Origin: Ferruginibacter sp. HRS2-29 | Lineage (GTDB): Bacteria; Bacteroidota; Bacteroidia; Chitinophagales; Chitinophagaceae | Direction: 5' to 3' | Assembly (NCBI RefSeq): GCF_024343615.1 | Contig: NZ_RJUB01000156.1 | Location: 62,001 to 126,000 of the forward strand | Length of the DNA: 64,000 nt | Part shown: positions 52,001 through 60,398 of the stretch, in pieces | Position numbering within the stretch: position 1 is the stretch's first letter | How the letters are laid out: each line of letters starts with the position of its first letter | Translations under genes and position numbers: made by a program | The notes under the pieces: generated by a model | The model's input: the letters and a program-made list of their open reading frames with translations, nothing else | Databases searched by the model: none | What the model was told of the DNA's origin: nothing

Positions 52001-53953
52001 ATGTTAAAAAATATCCTGATGCGTTTCTTCCTGATCTTTCTACTTTTCTGCAACACAGCAGCTTATGCCCAAATAGATTACAATAAGCAGAAAGAGATCT
52101 CCCTGCATGAGCGCACGGCACAGCAGCAATTCATAGGAGCCCGTGGCGGCCAGGGAAGCCAGGCTTCCGATAATTTTGATGTAAAATATTACCGCTGTTA
52201 CTGGGAGATCGACCCGTCCGTTCGTTTTATCAGGGGCAATGTCACCATCTATTTTAAAGTGAGCGAACCTACCACCACCATCACGCTCGATATGGCCAAT
52301 ACGCTTACCACAGATAGCGTAAAACAGCGCAACAACACGGTAGCATTCGAACGTACCGGCAATAGCATCAAGCTCAATTTTGCACAGCCGATCGCCGCCA
52401 ACACACTCGATTCGGTCACCATCGCCTACAACGGCGTTCCGTTGAATACGGGCTTCGGTTCCTTCATACAAGACAATCATTCCGGCACACCGGTGGCCTG
52501 GTCGCTCAGTGAGCCTTACGGTTCAAAAGACTGGTGGCCGTGCAAGACCAACCTGGGCGATAAAGCAGATTCGCTGGATGTTTACATTACGCACCCTTCC
52601 ATTTACAAAGCCGCCAGCAACGGTATGCTTCAATCGGAAACGCCCATCGCCGGCGGAAAAACGATCACTCATTGGAAACACCGCTACCCGATTGCGGGTT
52701 ACCTCGTATGTTTTGCTGTGACCAATTATTCGGTGTTCAACAACACGGTGCAGATCGGTAGTACGTTGTTGCCAATGCAGACTTATTGTTATCCCGAAAA
52801 CCTGGTGCTGTTCCAGCAAAATACACCCAGGGTACTCAACGCGATGAAATTGTTTCACGCTGCTTTCGGTGATTATCCATTTATCAAAGAAAAGTACGGG
52901 CATGTGCAATTTGGCTGGGGTGGCGGAATGGAACACCAGACTTCTACGTTCATTGTAACGCCGGACGAAAACCTGATGGCCCATGAGCTCGGCCACCAGT
53001 GGTTTGGCGATAAGATCACCACCAATAGCTGGGAAGATATCTGGCTGAATGAAGGTTTTGCCACTTATCTCGCCATGTATTATTACGAAAAAACGTACCC
53101 GGCCAACATCCACGATTTCAAGGGAATGGTATTGGCCGATATCACCAGCCAGCCCGGCGGTTCGGTAAAAGTGGATGATACAACCAACCTCAACAGCATT
53201 TTCAGCAACAGGCTGTCGTACAATAAAGGTGCGTACCTGGTAAATATGCTGCGTTTTAAATTCGGCGACTCACTTTTTTTCAAAGCCATCAGGCATTACC
53301 AGGATGACCCGGCAATCATTTACGGCTATGCCCGCACCAGCGACCTGAAAAGGAACCTGGAAGAAGCAAGCGGACAAAACCTCACAAAGTTTTTCGACCA
53401 ATGGTACAGCGGACAAGGTTATCCATCGTACCATGTGCAATGGAGCCAGGTAGGCAGCACTGCTGTGCAGGTAAAACTGGGGCAAACGACTTCGCATTCG
53501 TCGGTCAGTTTTTTTGAAATGCCTGTTCCGCTGAAATTTAAAAATGCAACCCGCGAAAAAACGATCGTGGTCAACAATGTAAACAACGGGCAGGTGTTTG
53601 TGGAGGATATCGGCTTTGTGGCAGATACCGTGCTTGTAGACCCGGAATACTGGCTCATCAGCAAAAACAACAGCACGCAAAAAGTGGTTCCTTCCAATAC
53701 CGGCAAAGGTGTGGTGGAAATATATCCCAATCCCATCGTCAACCCATTCAAGATATACCTCCACGATTTTAATGCAGCCTCTTCCACCATTCATATCTAC
53801 GCTTCCAACGGCCAGCTGGTTTACCAAAAAAATATAATGCTCAACAATGGCAGCGAACTGGTAAACATCGGTACGGCTACCTGGGCGAAGGGGGTGTATG
53901 TGGTGAAAGTAATAACGGGCAAAGAGGTGTTTACACAGCAGTTGGTGAAATAA
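52001..53953 (+). CDS. M1-family aminopeptidase with T9SS C-terminal sorting domain
   Basis: 650-aa zinc peptidase, signal peptide MLKNILMRFFLIFLLFCNTA. The zinc site is HELGHQWFGD (His328, Glu329, His332) and Glu351 in WLNEGFATY; the exopeptidase motif is GGGMEH. The last 85 residues (VVEIYPNPIVNPFKIYLHDF to GVYVVKVITGKEVFTQQLVK) form a type A sorting domain. The enzyme is therefore probably secreted through the outer membrane by T9SS. The start at 52001 is ATG; a TTG at 51980 opens the frame but lacks support. Confidence 0.9.
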   Translation: MLKNILMRFFLIFLLFCNTAAYAQIDYNKQKEISLHERTAQQQFIGARGGQGSQASDNFDVKYYRCYWEIDPSVRFIRGNVTIYFKVSEPTTTITLDMANTLTTDSVKQRNNTVAFERTGNSIKLNFAQPIAANTLDSVTIAYNGVPLNTGFGSFIQDNHSGTPVAWSLSEPYGSKDWWPCKTNLGDKADSLDVYITHPSIYKAASNGMLQSETPIAGGKTITHWKHRYPIAGYLVCFAVTNYSVFNNTVQIGSTLLPMQTYCYPENLVLFQQNTPRVLNAMKLFHAAFGDYPFIKEKYGHVQFGWGGGMEHQTSTFIVTPDENLMAHELGHQWFGDKITTNSWEDIWLNEGFATYLAMYYYEKTYPANIHDFKGMVLADITSQPGGSVKVDDTTNLNSIFSNRLSYNKGAYLVNMLRFKFGDSLFFKAIRHYQDDPAIIYGYARTSDLKRNLEEASGQNLTKFFDQWYSGQGYPSYHVQWSQVGSTAVQVKLGQTTSHSSVSFFEMPVPLKFKNATREKTIVVNNVNNGQVFVEDIGFVADTVLVDPEYWLISKNNSTQKVVPSNTGKGVVEIYPNPIVNPFKIYLHDFNAASSTIHIYASNGQLVYQKNIMLNNGSELVNIGTATWAKGVYVVKVITGKEVFTQQLVK

Positions 53954-54401
53954 TTACCGAGCTATATTAAATTCTTCGATGATCAATTAGGTTTAAATCT
54001 TGTAATACTTCACGCCCGTTGGGGCGATTGTTTGCGTTGCGGCTGCACCCGCTGGTTTTGTCTTTAACAGCGCTTCGCGGTTAAAGACAAATTTCGCCCT
54101 TCGGCGAAACCCCACCGGCTGAGGCCGCTCTGCAAACATTGATAGTTTGTGCGAAGGGAAGTAATGGGCGAAGTTATTTCCACATTTAAAACGTCTTTAT
54201 TGGGGAGCGCAAATCCCGCAAGTGCGGGAACCCAACGGCCGTGGAGTATTAGAAATTTCATCTCATACAAACCATCGGGTATTTTAAAAAACCATCACTC
54301 CAATCACCAAAATTTTCATAATAATAATAGGTTCTTATTTTTTTGAGAACAGTATATTTATTTTCCTCCTACATTCGCACCAAATTTCATAGCACTCCGC
54401 A
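53954..54401. other. Intergenic region with a complex palindromic element
   Basis: 448 bp without a gene. The middle (54013-54240) is packed with nested hairpins, described separately; the rest is AT-rich with no clear signal. Confidence 0.6.
54013..54240. repeat. Nested hairpin cluster, possible multi-arm structure
   Basis: Hairpins: CGCCC-GTTG-GGGCG (54013-54026); GTTTGC (54030-54035) with GCAAAC (54132-54137) closing a large domain; GCGGC (54039-54043) with GCCGC (54124-54128). Inside are a perfect GTCTTTAAC...GTTAAAGAC hairpin (54060-54088) and TTTCGCC-CTTC-GGCGAAA (54092-54109). Farther on TTGGG...CCCAA encloses TCCCGCA-AG-TGCGGGA. The middle part could fold as a multi-arm junction in RNA or single-stranded DNA. 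Confidence 0.7.
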
Positions 54402-55169
54402 ATGGCCAAACGCAGAAAGAAACGGCGTATCAAACCCCTCCTCCTTACTTCCCTTATTTTTATCGCGATGGCTACCGCCGGTATCTTCATCTATCGTCAT
54501 TATACCCGGCCGTTCTTTGTTCATTATACAGAATACGGCATCGATCTTCCTGCCAATTACAGCGTACATGGAATCGACGTAAGCAAACACCAGAGCATCA
54601 TTTCCTGGGAAGATGTGCAACAGATGAAAGTGAAGGATGTGAGCCTTTCGTTCGCTTTTATGAAAGCTACCGAAGGCGTGGATAATGTGGATGTGCAGTT
54701 CAGGCGCAACTGGCGTAATGCCGGTGAACAGCAGCTGGCAAGAGGGGCATATCATTTTTTCATTGCCAGCAAAAGCGGAAAAACGCAGGCCTCGAATTTC
54801 ATCCGCATAGTAGACCTTCGGAAAGGCGACCTGCCCCCGGTGCTCGATGTGGAACTTACTTTTGGTGTACCCTTAAAAGACCTCCAGCAACGGGTTGCCG
54901 ATTGGTTAGAGATGGTGGAAAAGGAATACGGCGTTCGGCCCATCATTTATACCAATGCCGATTTTTACACGCATTACCTCGCCGGCCGTTTTGATGACTA
55001 TCCGCTTTGGGTGGCACATTACCTGGTGAAAGATAAACCACGTATCAAACGCGACTGGACATTCTGGCAACACAGCGAAAGCGGCCATGTGAATGGTATC
55101 AACGCTTTTGTGGATTTCAACGTATTCAATGGCGACGGATTCGACTTCGAACAACTTAAGATAAAATAG
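54402..55169 (+). CDS. GH25 lysozyme-type muramidase, membrane-anchored
   Basis: 255 aa: a very basic start (MAKRRKKRRIK), one membrane helix, then a GH25 barrel. The catalytic Asp59 is in VHGIDVSKHQ and the DVE triad in PPVLDVELTFG. SFAFMKATEGVDNVD, ARGAYHFF, PIIYTNADFYTHYL and TFWQHSESGHVNGI complete the family pattern. It cleaves muramyl bonds of peptidoglycan outside the cytoplasmic membrane. The following small gene may be read with it (27-bp gap). Confidence 0.9.
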   Translation: MAKRRKKRRIKPLLLTSLIFIAMATAGIFIYRHYTRPFFVHYTEYGIDLPANYSVHGIDVSKHQSIISWEDVQQMKVKDVSLSFAFMKATEGVDNVDVQFRRNWRNAGEQQLARGAYHFFIASKSGKTQASNFIRIVDLRKGDLPPVLDVELTFGVPLKDLQQRVADWLEMVEKEYGVRPIIYTNADFYTHYLAGRFDDYPLWVAHYLVKDKPRIKRDWTFWQHSESGHVNGINAFVDFNVFNGDGFDFEQLKIK

Positions 55170-55196
55170 GATTACTTTAGCTGTAAAAATTTACCG

Positions 55197-55415
55197 ATGG
55201 GAATGGAAGATGAAACCAGGGGCTTCCTGGTACTGATAGCGAACACCATTGCACTTGTACTGATATGGATGATCGCGAATGTATTGGTGGGCATCTATTT
55301 TGATCTTGCCTTTTTCAAAGGCCACCCCGGCGTATGGAACATCGTGTATTATGTGCTTTCGTTAACCGCACTCATCTTCATCATCCGCAGGCTTAAGAAA
55401 AAATGGCAACTTTAA
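55197..55415 (+). CDS. Small two-helix membrane protein
   Basis: 72 aa with two membrane helices (FLVLIANTIALVLIWMIANV and WNIVYYVLSLTALIFIIRRL) and a basic tail KKKWQL. It has no recognised family. It starts 27 bp after the GH25 stop. Confidence 0.6.
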   Translation: MGMEDETRGFLVLIANTIALVLIWMIANVLVGIYFDLAFFKGHPGVWNIVYYVLSLTALIFIIRRLKKKWQL

Positions 55416-55485
55416 AGAGCTGGAACCTCCGTCTGCATTTCTACCAGAATAAACGTAATTGGTGTAATTCGTAAAAATTCGTGTC

Positions 55486-55875
55486 TCAGTGCTTGTGATG
55501 CGGAGAAGTACATTTTACCCTTGTACACAACCGGTAATTATAATAATGTGCCGACACTATCAGCAACACCGCCGGTATCAGAAAATAGAGCTCGTACTGG
55601 TGAAATAGCTGCTTGGCGATCAAAAAAACGAAGCCTGCGGAAAACATCAGTATCGGCGCAAAAGACCGGTGATGCCTGATATGCCCATGAAGAAGTGCGT
55701 AAGACCCCACCCCAAAAGCGATGGCGATCATGCTCCACTCGAAGATATTGTTGTGAATAATATTGATGCCGAACAAAGGCAGGCTGGTGGCTATCATTGG
55801 CAGTAGGGCACAGTGAATGGCACAGGCCAGCGACGTGATTATACCCAGTCCATCCCAGTTCGTTTTTAAATTCAT
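55486..55875 (-). CDS. MerC-domain membrane protein
   Basis: 129 aa with four membrane helices. The MerC pattern WDGLGIITSLACAIHCALLP carries the Cys pair region, and HHRSFAPILMFSAGFVFL follows. Founding members carry mercuric ions, but the Bacteroidota proteins are more likely tied to other metals. A His-rich tail (TSPHHKH) supports metal handling. It is divergent from the SCO gene; a Fur-type dyad lies in its promoter, and a Fur-family gene is two genes away. Confidence 0.82.
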   Translation of the reverse strand: MNLKTNWDGLGIITSLACAIHCALLPMIATSLPLFGINIIHNNIFEWSMIAIAFGVGSYALLHGHIRHHRSFAPILMFSAGFVFLIAKQLFHQYELYFLIPAVLLIVSAHYYNYRLCTRVKCTSPHHKH

Positions 55876-55880
55876 GAGTA

Positions 55881-55912
55881 CAAAGATAAGCATATTTGCA
55901 ATATTGTTGCAA
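55881..55912 (-). promoter_or_regulatory. merC promoter with overlapping dyad operator
   Basis: On the minus strand TTG, 21 bp, TATCTTTG (55881-55888). Between the boxes lies the dyad TTGCAATATTGTTGCAA (55896-55912), two TTGCAA half-sites around a 5-bp centre. A repressor bound there would block the promoter. The Fur-family protein encoded at 56724 is the natural candidate. Confidence 0.6.
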
Positions 55913-55962
55913 GTTTTGCCTTCCTTTAACGAGGTATATTTTACAGGCTGCCATTTGTAGTG

Positions 55963-55970
55963 TAAATTTG
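55963..55970 (+). promoter_or_regulatory. SCO gene -7 box (TAAATTTG)
   Basis: TAAATTTG, 19 bp before the SCO start; the -33 region TATTTTACAGG is a weak match. The TTGCAA dyad lies about 50 bp upstream. Confidence 0.45.
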
Positions 55971-55989
55971 TGCATTAAACGGGTGGAAG

Positions 55990-56706
55990 ATGAAAAAATG
56001 GTTGTTTTACGGGGGGTTCTTTATAGTATTGTTATTGACATTTTATGCTTTAGTGTTCAGGGATTACGATTTTTCCAAAAGCACATTGGCGGTGATCAAT
56101 CCGGCTGTGCCGGCCTTCAGCTTTACCGACCAGGATGGAAAGACCATCTCCCAGCGGCAGACAGATGATAAGGTATATGTGGCAGAATATTTTTTTACTA
56201 CCTGCAAAGGGATCTGCCCGAAAATGAACGCCAACATGCGCCGCGTTTTTGACACGTACAAAACAGAGCGTGACTTCCTCATCCTTTCGCACACCTGCAT
56301 GCCCGAAACCGACAGCGTTCCGCTGCTCAAGGAGTACGAACAGAAGATGCTGAATGGCAACCTGGTAAAAAAAGAAGATGGTTCTTTCATTATAAATGAA
56401 GCAAAAGGCGCTGCAGGCAATACCAACTGGCATTTTCTTACCGGCGATAAAGCCCAGCTCTACCGCATGGCAAGAAACGGGTACATGATCGATAACGGGA
56501 AACCAGACAGCACACAACAGATTGCCGACCAGTTCATTCATACACAGTTTTTTGCATTGGTCGACCGCTACCGCAGGGTACGGGGCATATACGACGGATT
56601 GAAAGAAGACGAAGTGCAAAAGCTCATAAAAGACATTGGCGAACTACTGAAAGAAAAAGTAGACCATACCCGGTTCATGACAGGATTTGGTAATTCCCCC
56701 ACATAA
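55990..56706 (+). CDS. SCO1/SenC-family copper chaperone
   Basis: 238 aa, N-terminal membrane anchor (KKWLFYGGFFIVLLLTFYAL) and a thioredoxin-fold domain. The copper/redox motif is CKGICP (Cys72, Cys76), and NWHFLTGDKAQLYRMARNGY includes the expected late segment. It supplies copper to the CuA centre of cytochrome c oxidase or acts as a thiol reductase. It is followed by the Fur-family gene (17-bp gap) and is divergent from merC. Confidence 0.88.
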   Translation: MKKWLFYGGFFIVLLLTFYALVFRDYDFSKSTLAVINPAVPAFSFTDQDGKTISQRQTDDKVYVAEYFFTTCKGICPKMNANMRRVFDTYKTERDFLILSHTCMPETDSVPLLKEYEQKMLNGNLVKKEDGSFIINEAKGAAGNTNWHFLTGDKAQLYRMARNGYMIDNGKPDSTQQIADQFIHTQFFALVDRYRRVRGIYDGLKEDEVQKLIKDIGELLKEKVDHTRFMTGFGNSPT

Positions 56707-56723
56707 GTGGAAAAACAACTACC

Positions 56724-57143
56724 ATGGAAACACAACTCGACATATTGAAACGCAACGGCCTTAGTGTAACCGAAGGCAGGAAAAAGATCCTCGATCTTTT
56801 CCTGGCTACCGAAGGCGCATTGGCCCATGCCGATATTGAAAAAAATACTGATGCCGCATTCGACCGTGTGACCGTATACCGCACCCTGCAAACCTTTGTG
56901 GACAAAGGGATCATCCACCAGATACCTACTACCGACAACTCCGTGCTATATGCCCTTTGCAAACACAATTGTGCCCAGGGCCACCACCACGATAACCACG
57001 TGCATTTCATCTGCGATGAATGCGACAAGACCATCTGCCTCGACGATGTGACCGTTCCGGCAGTAAAACTTCCCAAAGATTTTGAACCCCTGCATGCGGC
57101 AATGATCGTAAGCGGGATTTGTAAAGAATGCAAAGTCAATTAA
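56724..57143 (+). CDS. Fur-family transcriptional regulator
   Basis: 139 aa metal-sensing repressor with winged helix (GLSVTEGRKKILDLFLATEG, AFDRVTVYRTLQTFVDKG) and the metal-site pattern HHHDNHVHFICDECDKTICL; the C-terminal pair is CKEC. The two CxxC sets form the structural zinc site. It could be Fur, Zur or PerR. The company of merC and SCO suggests a zinc- or copper-linked role. The final residues VN and the TAA are array sequence. Confidence 0.9.
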   Translation: METQLDILKRNGLSVTEGRKKILDLFLATEGALAHADIEKNTDAAFDRVTVYRTLQTFVDKGIIHQIPTTDNSVLYALCKHNCAQGHHHDNHVHFICDECDKTICLDDVTVPAVKLPKDFEPLHAAMIVSGICKECKVN

Positions 57144-57330
57144 TAATTAATAATTAATAATGCGGAAGTCCGGGCTGCTTGGGGTCTGTGAAGCATAGCT
57201 GATAATATGGTCATTGCAAGCCTGCGAAGCAATCTCTTCGCTACGATCTTCTCCATAATTCGCTGCAACACAAAAGCAGTTATGCAAAACCTTTAACCCC
57301 GCCCGGGAAACAATTATTAATTATTAATTG
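57136..57330. repeat. 7-bp array pair, AATTAAT units, with a GTCATTGC repeat in the spacer
   Basis: Left arm 57136-57160 (CAATTAATAATTAATAATTA), right arm 57311-57330 (CAATTATTAATTATTAATTG). The 150-bp spacer contains GGTCATTGCAAGCCTGCGAA and GCAATCTCTTCGCT, a GTCATTGC-family repeat, so two repeat types are nested. The Fur-family stop codon is in the left arm. Confidence 0.85.
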
Positions 57331-57402
57331 TGTGTACCGCCCGCTTTGATTTCTCGTCTATTTACTGCACTTTGTGCACTCTTAACTCTTAATTGAAATT
57401 TT

Positions 57403-58050
57403 ATGTTAGAAGAATTATTCAACCTCGTAAAAGGCTCGGCACAGGAAACTGTAGTAAATAACCCGGATGTTCCCAATGATCAGAATGACGAGATCGTTGC
57501 GGAAGCTACCAATACCGTGGCTTCGGGACTGCGCAATATGGTAGCGGGTGGCGGCCTGCAGAACATTCTTTCGCTGTTTGGCAACAACACTTCCGGAAAC
57601 CAGCAACAGCAGGGCTCTTCAAGCCTCCTGAGCAACCCTATCGTAAACATGATGGTGGGGCATTTTGCCGGCAAGCTCATGAGCAAATTCAACCTTGGTG
57701 GCGCGCAGGCCAATAATGTGGCAAACAACCTGATCCCATCGGTTATTTCCAACCTGGTCAACAAAACCAACGACCCCAACAACAGCAACTTCTCCATCGA
57801 AAGCCTGCTCAATTCCATTACCGGCGGCGCCAGCAACCAGGTGGTACAGCAGGAACAGCAAAACGGTAACAGCGGCTTCAACATCTCCGACCTCATCGGA
57901 CAATTTACCGGGGGCGGCAATACCCAGCAAAGCGGCGGCGGCGGATTGATGGACATCGTATCGCAGCTGGCAGGTGGTGCACAAGCGCAACAGGCCAAAA
58001 ATGGCGGTGGTGGACTGATGGACCTCATCAAAGGATTTATGCAGAAATGA
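57403..58050 (+). CDS. Gly/Asn/Gln-rich DUF937-like protein
   Basis: 215 aa without a signal peptide. Repeating short helices (LRNMVAGGGLQNILSLFGN, MMVGHFAGKLMSKFNLGGA, FSIESLLNSITGGA) are joined by Gly/Gln/Asn runs, and the ending GGGGLMDIVSQLAGG ... GGGGLMDLIKGFMQK is doubled. This style resembles the DUF937 group. Its function is unknown; it may self-assemble. Confidence 0.6.
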   Translation: MLEELFNLVKGSAQETVVNNPDVPNDQNDEIVAEATNTVASGLRNMVAGGGLQNILSLFGNNTSGNQQQQGSSSLLSNPIVNMMVGHFAGKLMSKFNLGGAQANNVANNLIPSVISNLVNKTNDPNNSNFSIESLLNSITGGASNQVVQQEQQNGNSGFNISDLIGQFTGGGNTQQSGGGGLMDIVSQLAGGAQAQQAKNGGGGLMDLIKGFMQK

Positions 58051-58064
58051 TCCGGGGAGAAAGC

Positions 58065-58218
58065 AAACCCCGGAGGTTTTTTTTCCAACCTCCGGGAGTT
58101 TCCGCCGGGGGCAAACGCTCCGGGGTTAACGAAAAAACCCCGGAGGTTTCTTTTGAACCTCCGGGAGTTTCCGCCCGGGGGCAAACGCTCCGGGGTTAGA
58201 AGAAAACCCCGGAGGTTT
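58065..58218. repeat. Tandem 70-bp repeat, CCCCGGAGGTTT family
   Basis: AAACCCCGGAGGTTT starts at about 58065, 58135 and 58204. Each full unit contains AACCTCCGGGAGTTTCCGCC and GGGGGCAAACGCTCCGGGGT; two full copies and part of a third are present. Each unit can form a CCCGGAGGTT/AACCTCCGGG hairpin. The same core is in the terminator at 4848. It lies between the DUF937-like and VanZ genes. Confidence 0.88.
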
Positions 58219-58245
58219 TGACGGCATTTTATTTTATATTCACAG

Positions 58246-58764
58246 ATGCAAAAAATTTCGGCACCGGTAAAAGTTTTTCTGTGGTTATTATTGGTGGCCT
58301 GCATGATCATACTCGCAAAAAATATTCTCTTCAAAGGCAAACACAGCTACCAACCTGCCGATCTCAAAAAAGCATTCACTTCCAAAAGCATCAAAAAACG
58401 TTTCGATAAAGCCAACCTCAAACCTTTTGCCACCATCCGCCTCTTTTACAGCAGCCGCTCGCTGGGCACCGAATACAAGATGGGCAACCTGGTAGGCAAC
58501 GTGGTAGGCTTTATCCCGCTGGGATTGTTACTCCCCCTGCTTTTCAACTGGAAACGGGGCTGGCAGGCGGTTTTCGGTGTGTTTCTCATCAGCCTCAGCT
58601 TTGAGCTGGCGCAGTTATTATTTGCCCTCGGGGTATTTGATGTCGATGATCTCATCCTCAACACCCTTGGCGGATTGATCGGTTATATCATTTACTGGAT
58701 AGTCAGAAGCATCATTCGCCACCAGCGGAGGAAGGACTTTAACTTACAAGATGTAGCCCGCTAG
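58246..58764 (+). CDS. VanZ-family membrane protein
   Basis: 172 aa with four membrane helices and the VanZ pattern: NLVGNVVGFIPLGLLLPLLF, SFELAQLLFALGVFDVDDLI and LNTLGGLIGYIIYWI. VanZ of enterococci gives low teicoplanin resistance, but most homologues have unknown cell-envelope roles. It is encoded alone, directly behind the tandem repeat. Confidence 0.85.
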   Translation: MQKISAPVKVFLWLLLVACMIILAKNILFKGKHSYQPADLKKAFTSKSIKKRFDKANLKPFATIRLFYSSRSLGTEYKMGNLVGNVVGFIPLGLLLPLLFNWKRGWQAVFGVFLISLSFELAQLLFALGVFDVDDLILNTLGGLIGYIIYWIVRSIIRHQRRKDFNLQDVAR

Positions 58765-58838
58765 AAGCCCTGGAAAATTTTCTCACCATAAAATTACCCG
58801 ACTTTTATTATTTTTACCCGGCAAACCTAAACGTGCCC

Positions 58839-59684
58839 ATGAAACACTTTTTTACCCTTTCCTTCATTTTTGTTTCCATCTTCTTTTTTTCCTGTAGTAA
58901 GGATAGCACATCGGAACCCGATCCCAATTCTGGAAGATTAACTGCCGTAACATTTAAATTTGAGGCTAACCAGGATAAGATGCTCATTTATTATGATCAG
59001 CAAAACCGGGTGGATTCGATGGTTGCGAAACCCACTGCATACGAACCCGGACTTCCGCATACACGCTCTTCCTTCAGTTTCAAATTTACTTACCAGGGAA
59101 ACAATACTTTGCCTGCAAAAGTGCTCTACACCTATGGCTATGATGTTCTGCAATACATTGACCACAGCCTTACCTATGATGCGGAAAAACGCGTACAGGA
59201 GGATAAAGTGCATATCTGGTACAGCGATCCGAGCGTGGCTCATCTCGAAAACTGGGATACGATTCAGTTTCATTATGCCGGTAATAAAATGTATCATGAA
59301 GAATACTGCGGCAGTTGTCCTCCCGGAACGATTCCGTATGTTGATACTACCGAAGTCGTAAATGGAAATATAGTCAGGTGGACATTGTTTGACCCGGGAG
59401 GTAGCGTAGGGGAGGTACAGACATATAACTATGATAACGGCACCAATCCGTATTATTCTTTGAATATAGGGCCTGCATTTTTTGCTGTTTCGCTGGCAAG
59501 TCCTTTCGGTTCATTCAGGCATATTATCCCGATGACCAATAAAAACAACTTAATAAATTTTGGAAATTCTTCGCTCGGTTTCAGATTCATCAATAACTAC
59601 CTGCCCAACGTAGATAAATTGGGTAATACTATCCTCGAAATCAACAGTATTTCAAAGGACACTACTGAATATCATTACCAATAA
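58839..59684 (+). CDS. Predicted lipoprotein of unknown function
   Basis: 281 aa with a lipoprotein signal (MKHFFTLSFIFVSIFFFSC; lipobox FFSC) and a tail SKDSTSEPDP typical of exported Bacteroidota lipoproteins. The mature part is beta-rich with YD-like repeats (MLIYYDQQNRVDSM, HSLTYDAEKRVQED), similar to DUF4595/RHS-like sheets. The start at 58839 (ATG) is preferred over the GTG at 58833. Confidence 0.7.
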   Translation: MKHFFTLSFIFVSIFFFSCSKDSTSEPDPNSGRLTAVTFKFEANQDKMLIYYDQQNRVDSMVAKPTAYEPGLPHTRSSFSFKFTYQGNNTLPAKVLYTYGYDVLQYIDHSLTYDAEKRVQEDKVHIWYSDPSVAHLENWDTIQFHYAGNKMYHEEYCGSCPPGTIPYVDTTEVVNGNIVRWTLFDPGGSVGEVQTYNYDNGTNPYYSLNIGPAFFAVSLASPFGSFRHIIPMTNKNNLINFGNSSLGFRFINNYLPNVDKLGNTILEINSISKDTTEYHYQ

Positions 59685-59842
59685 GGCAAACACACTACTT
59701 TTCGGCCATTAACCTGTTGGCCTATCCCGATAATTTAGTAAAGGGGCTCAGTAATTCACTGCTGTGGAATAAAAATTGCATTTTGACAGTACTTTCCAGC
59801 GCAAATGAAATATTTTGCAGCCCCAACTAAAATTATTCGTTT

Positions 59843-60241
59843 TTGACACAGACATATATATACGCAGGCGTGGCGCTGGTGATCGGTTTTGCCCTCGCCT
59901 GGATCATACAGCTGGTGAAGATCACCAAAATAAAAAAAGAGCATAAGAGCATGCAGGGCTTTCTCGAAAGCGAAAGGCTGATGAAGGAGACGTTGCAGAA
60001 AGAAAATATACAGGTGCACCAGCTCAAACAGGCGACCGAACTGGAGCTGCACCGCAAGCTCAAAGAAGCGGTACAACTTACCAAAATGATGGATGCCGAT
60101 ATTCTCCTGCTTCAAAAAAGCAACGAAGAAACCGAAGCGCAACTGGCCAGCGCACAACCCGAACTGCATGCGATCAAGCTGAAGCTGATTGAAGCTAATA
60201 ATACCATCGCGAGATATAAGGCGCAATTGGGAATCAAATAA
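59843..60241 (+). CDS. Single-helix membrane protein with coiled coil
   Basis: 132 aa. One membrane helix (TYIYAGVALVIGFALAWIIQ) is followed by a long coiled coil (KIKKEHKSMQGFLESERLMK to NTIARYKAQLG). The start is TTG at 59843; no ATG precedes the helix. It could tether proteins at the membrane or act in cell shape; nothing more can be said. An array follows the stop by two bases. Confidence 0.55.
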   Translation: MTQTYIYAGVALVIGFALAWIIQLVKITKIKKEHKSMQGFLESERLMKETLQKENIQVHQLKQATELELHRKLKEAVQLTKMMDADILLLQKSNEETEAQLASAQPELHAIKLKLIEANNTIARYKAQLGIK

Positions 60242-60243
60242 AT

Positions 60244-60398
60244 CTATGATCTGAGATGTATGATCTATGATCTGATTCTCTCAAATTGTAACGCATCACA
60301 TACCCAGTGAGTACTTCAATCATGAAGAAACCATAGATCATACATCATCGATCACACATCATCGATCATAGATCATACATCATAGATCATCGATCATT
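60244..60398. repeat. 7-bp array pair, GATCTGA/GATGTAT/GATCTAT units, between convergent genes
   Basis: Left arm 60244-60278 (TATGATCTGAGATGTATGAT, then CTATGATCTGA); right arm 60344-60398, longer, ATAGATCATACATCATCGAT and more units. On the minus strand the right arm ends the DUF1501 gene with TGA (complement of 60394-60396). Confidence 0.88.

Noticed and set aside
57480..58340. 286-codon open frame antisense to the DUF937-like gene and tandem repeat
   Set aside because: It reads across the 70-bp repeat and antisense to a more plausible gene; the Pro/Cys-rich product is typical of an antisense frame over Gly-rich codons.
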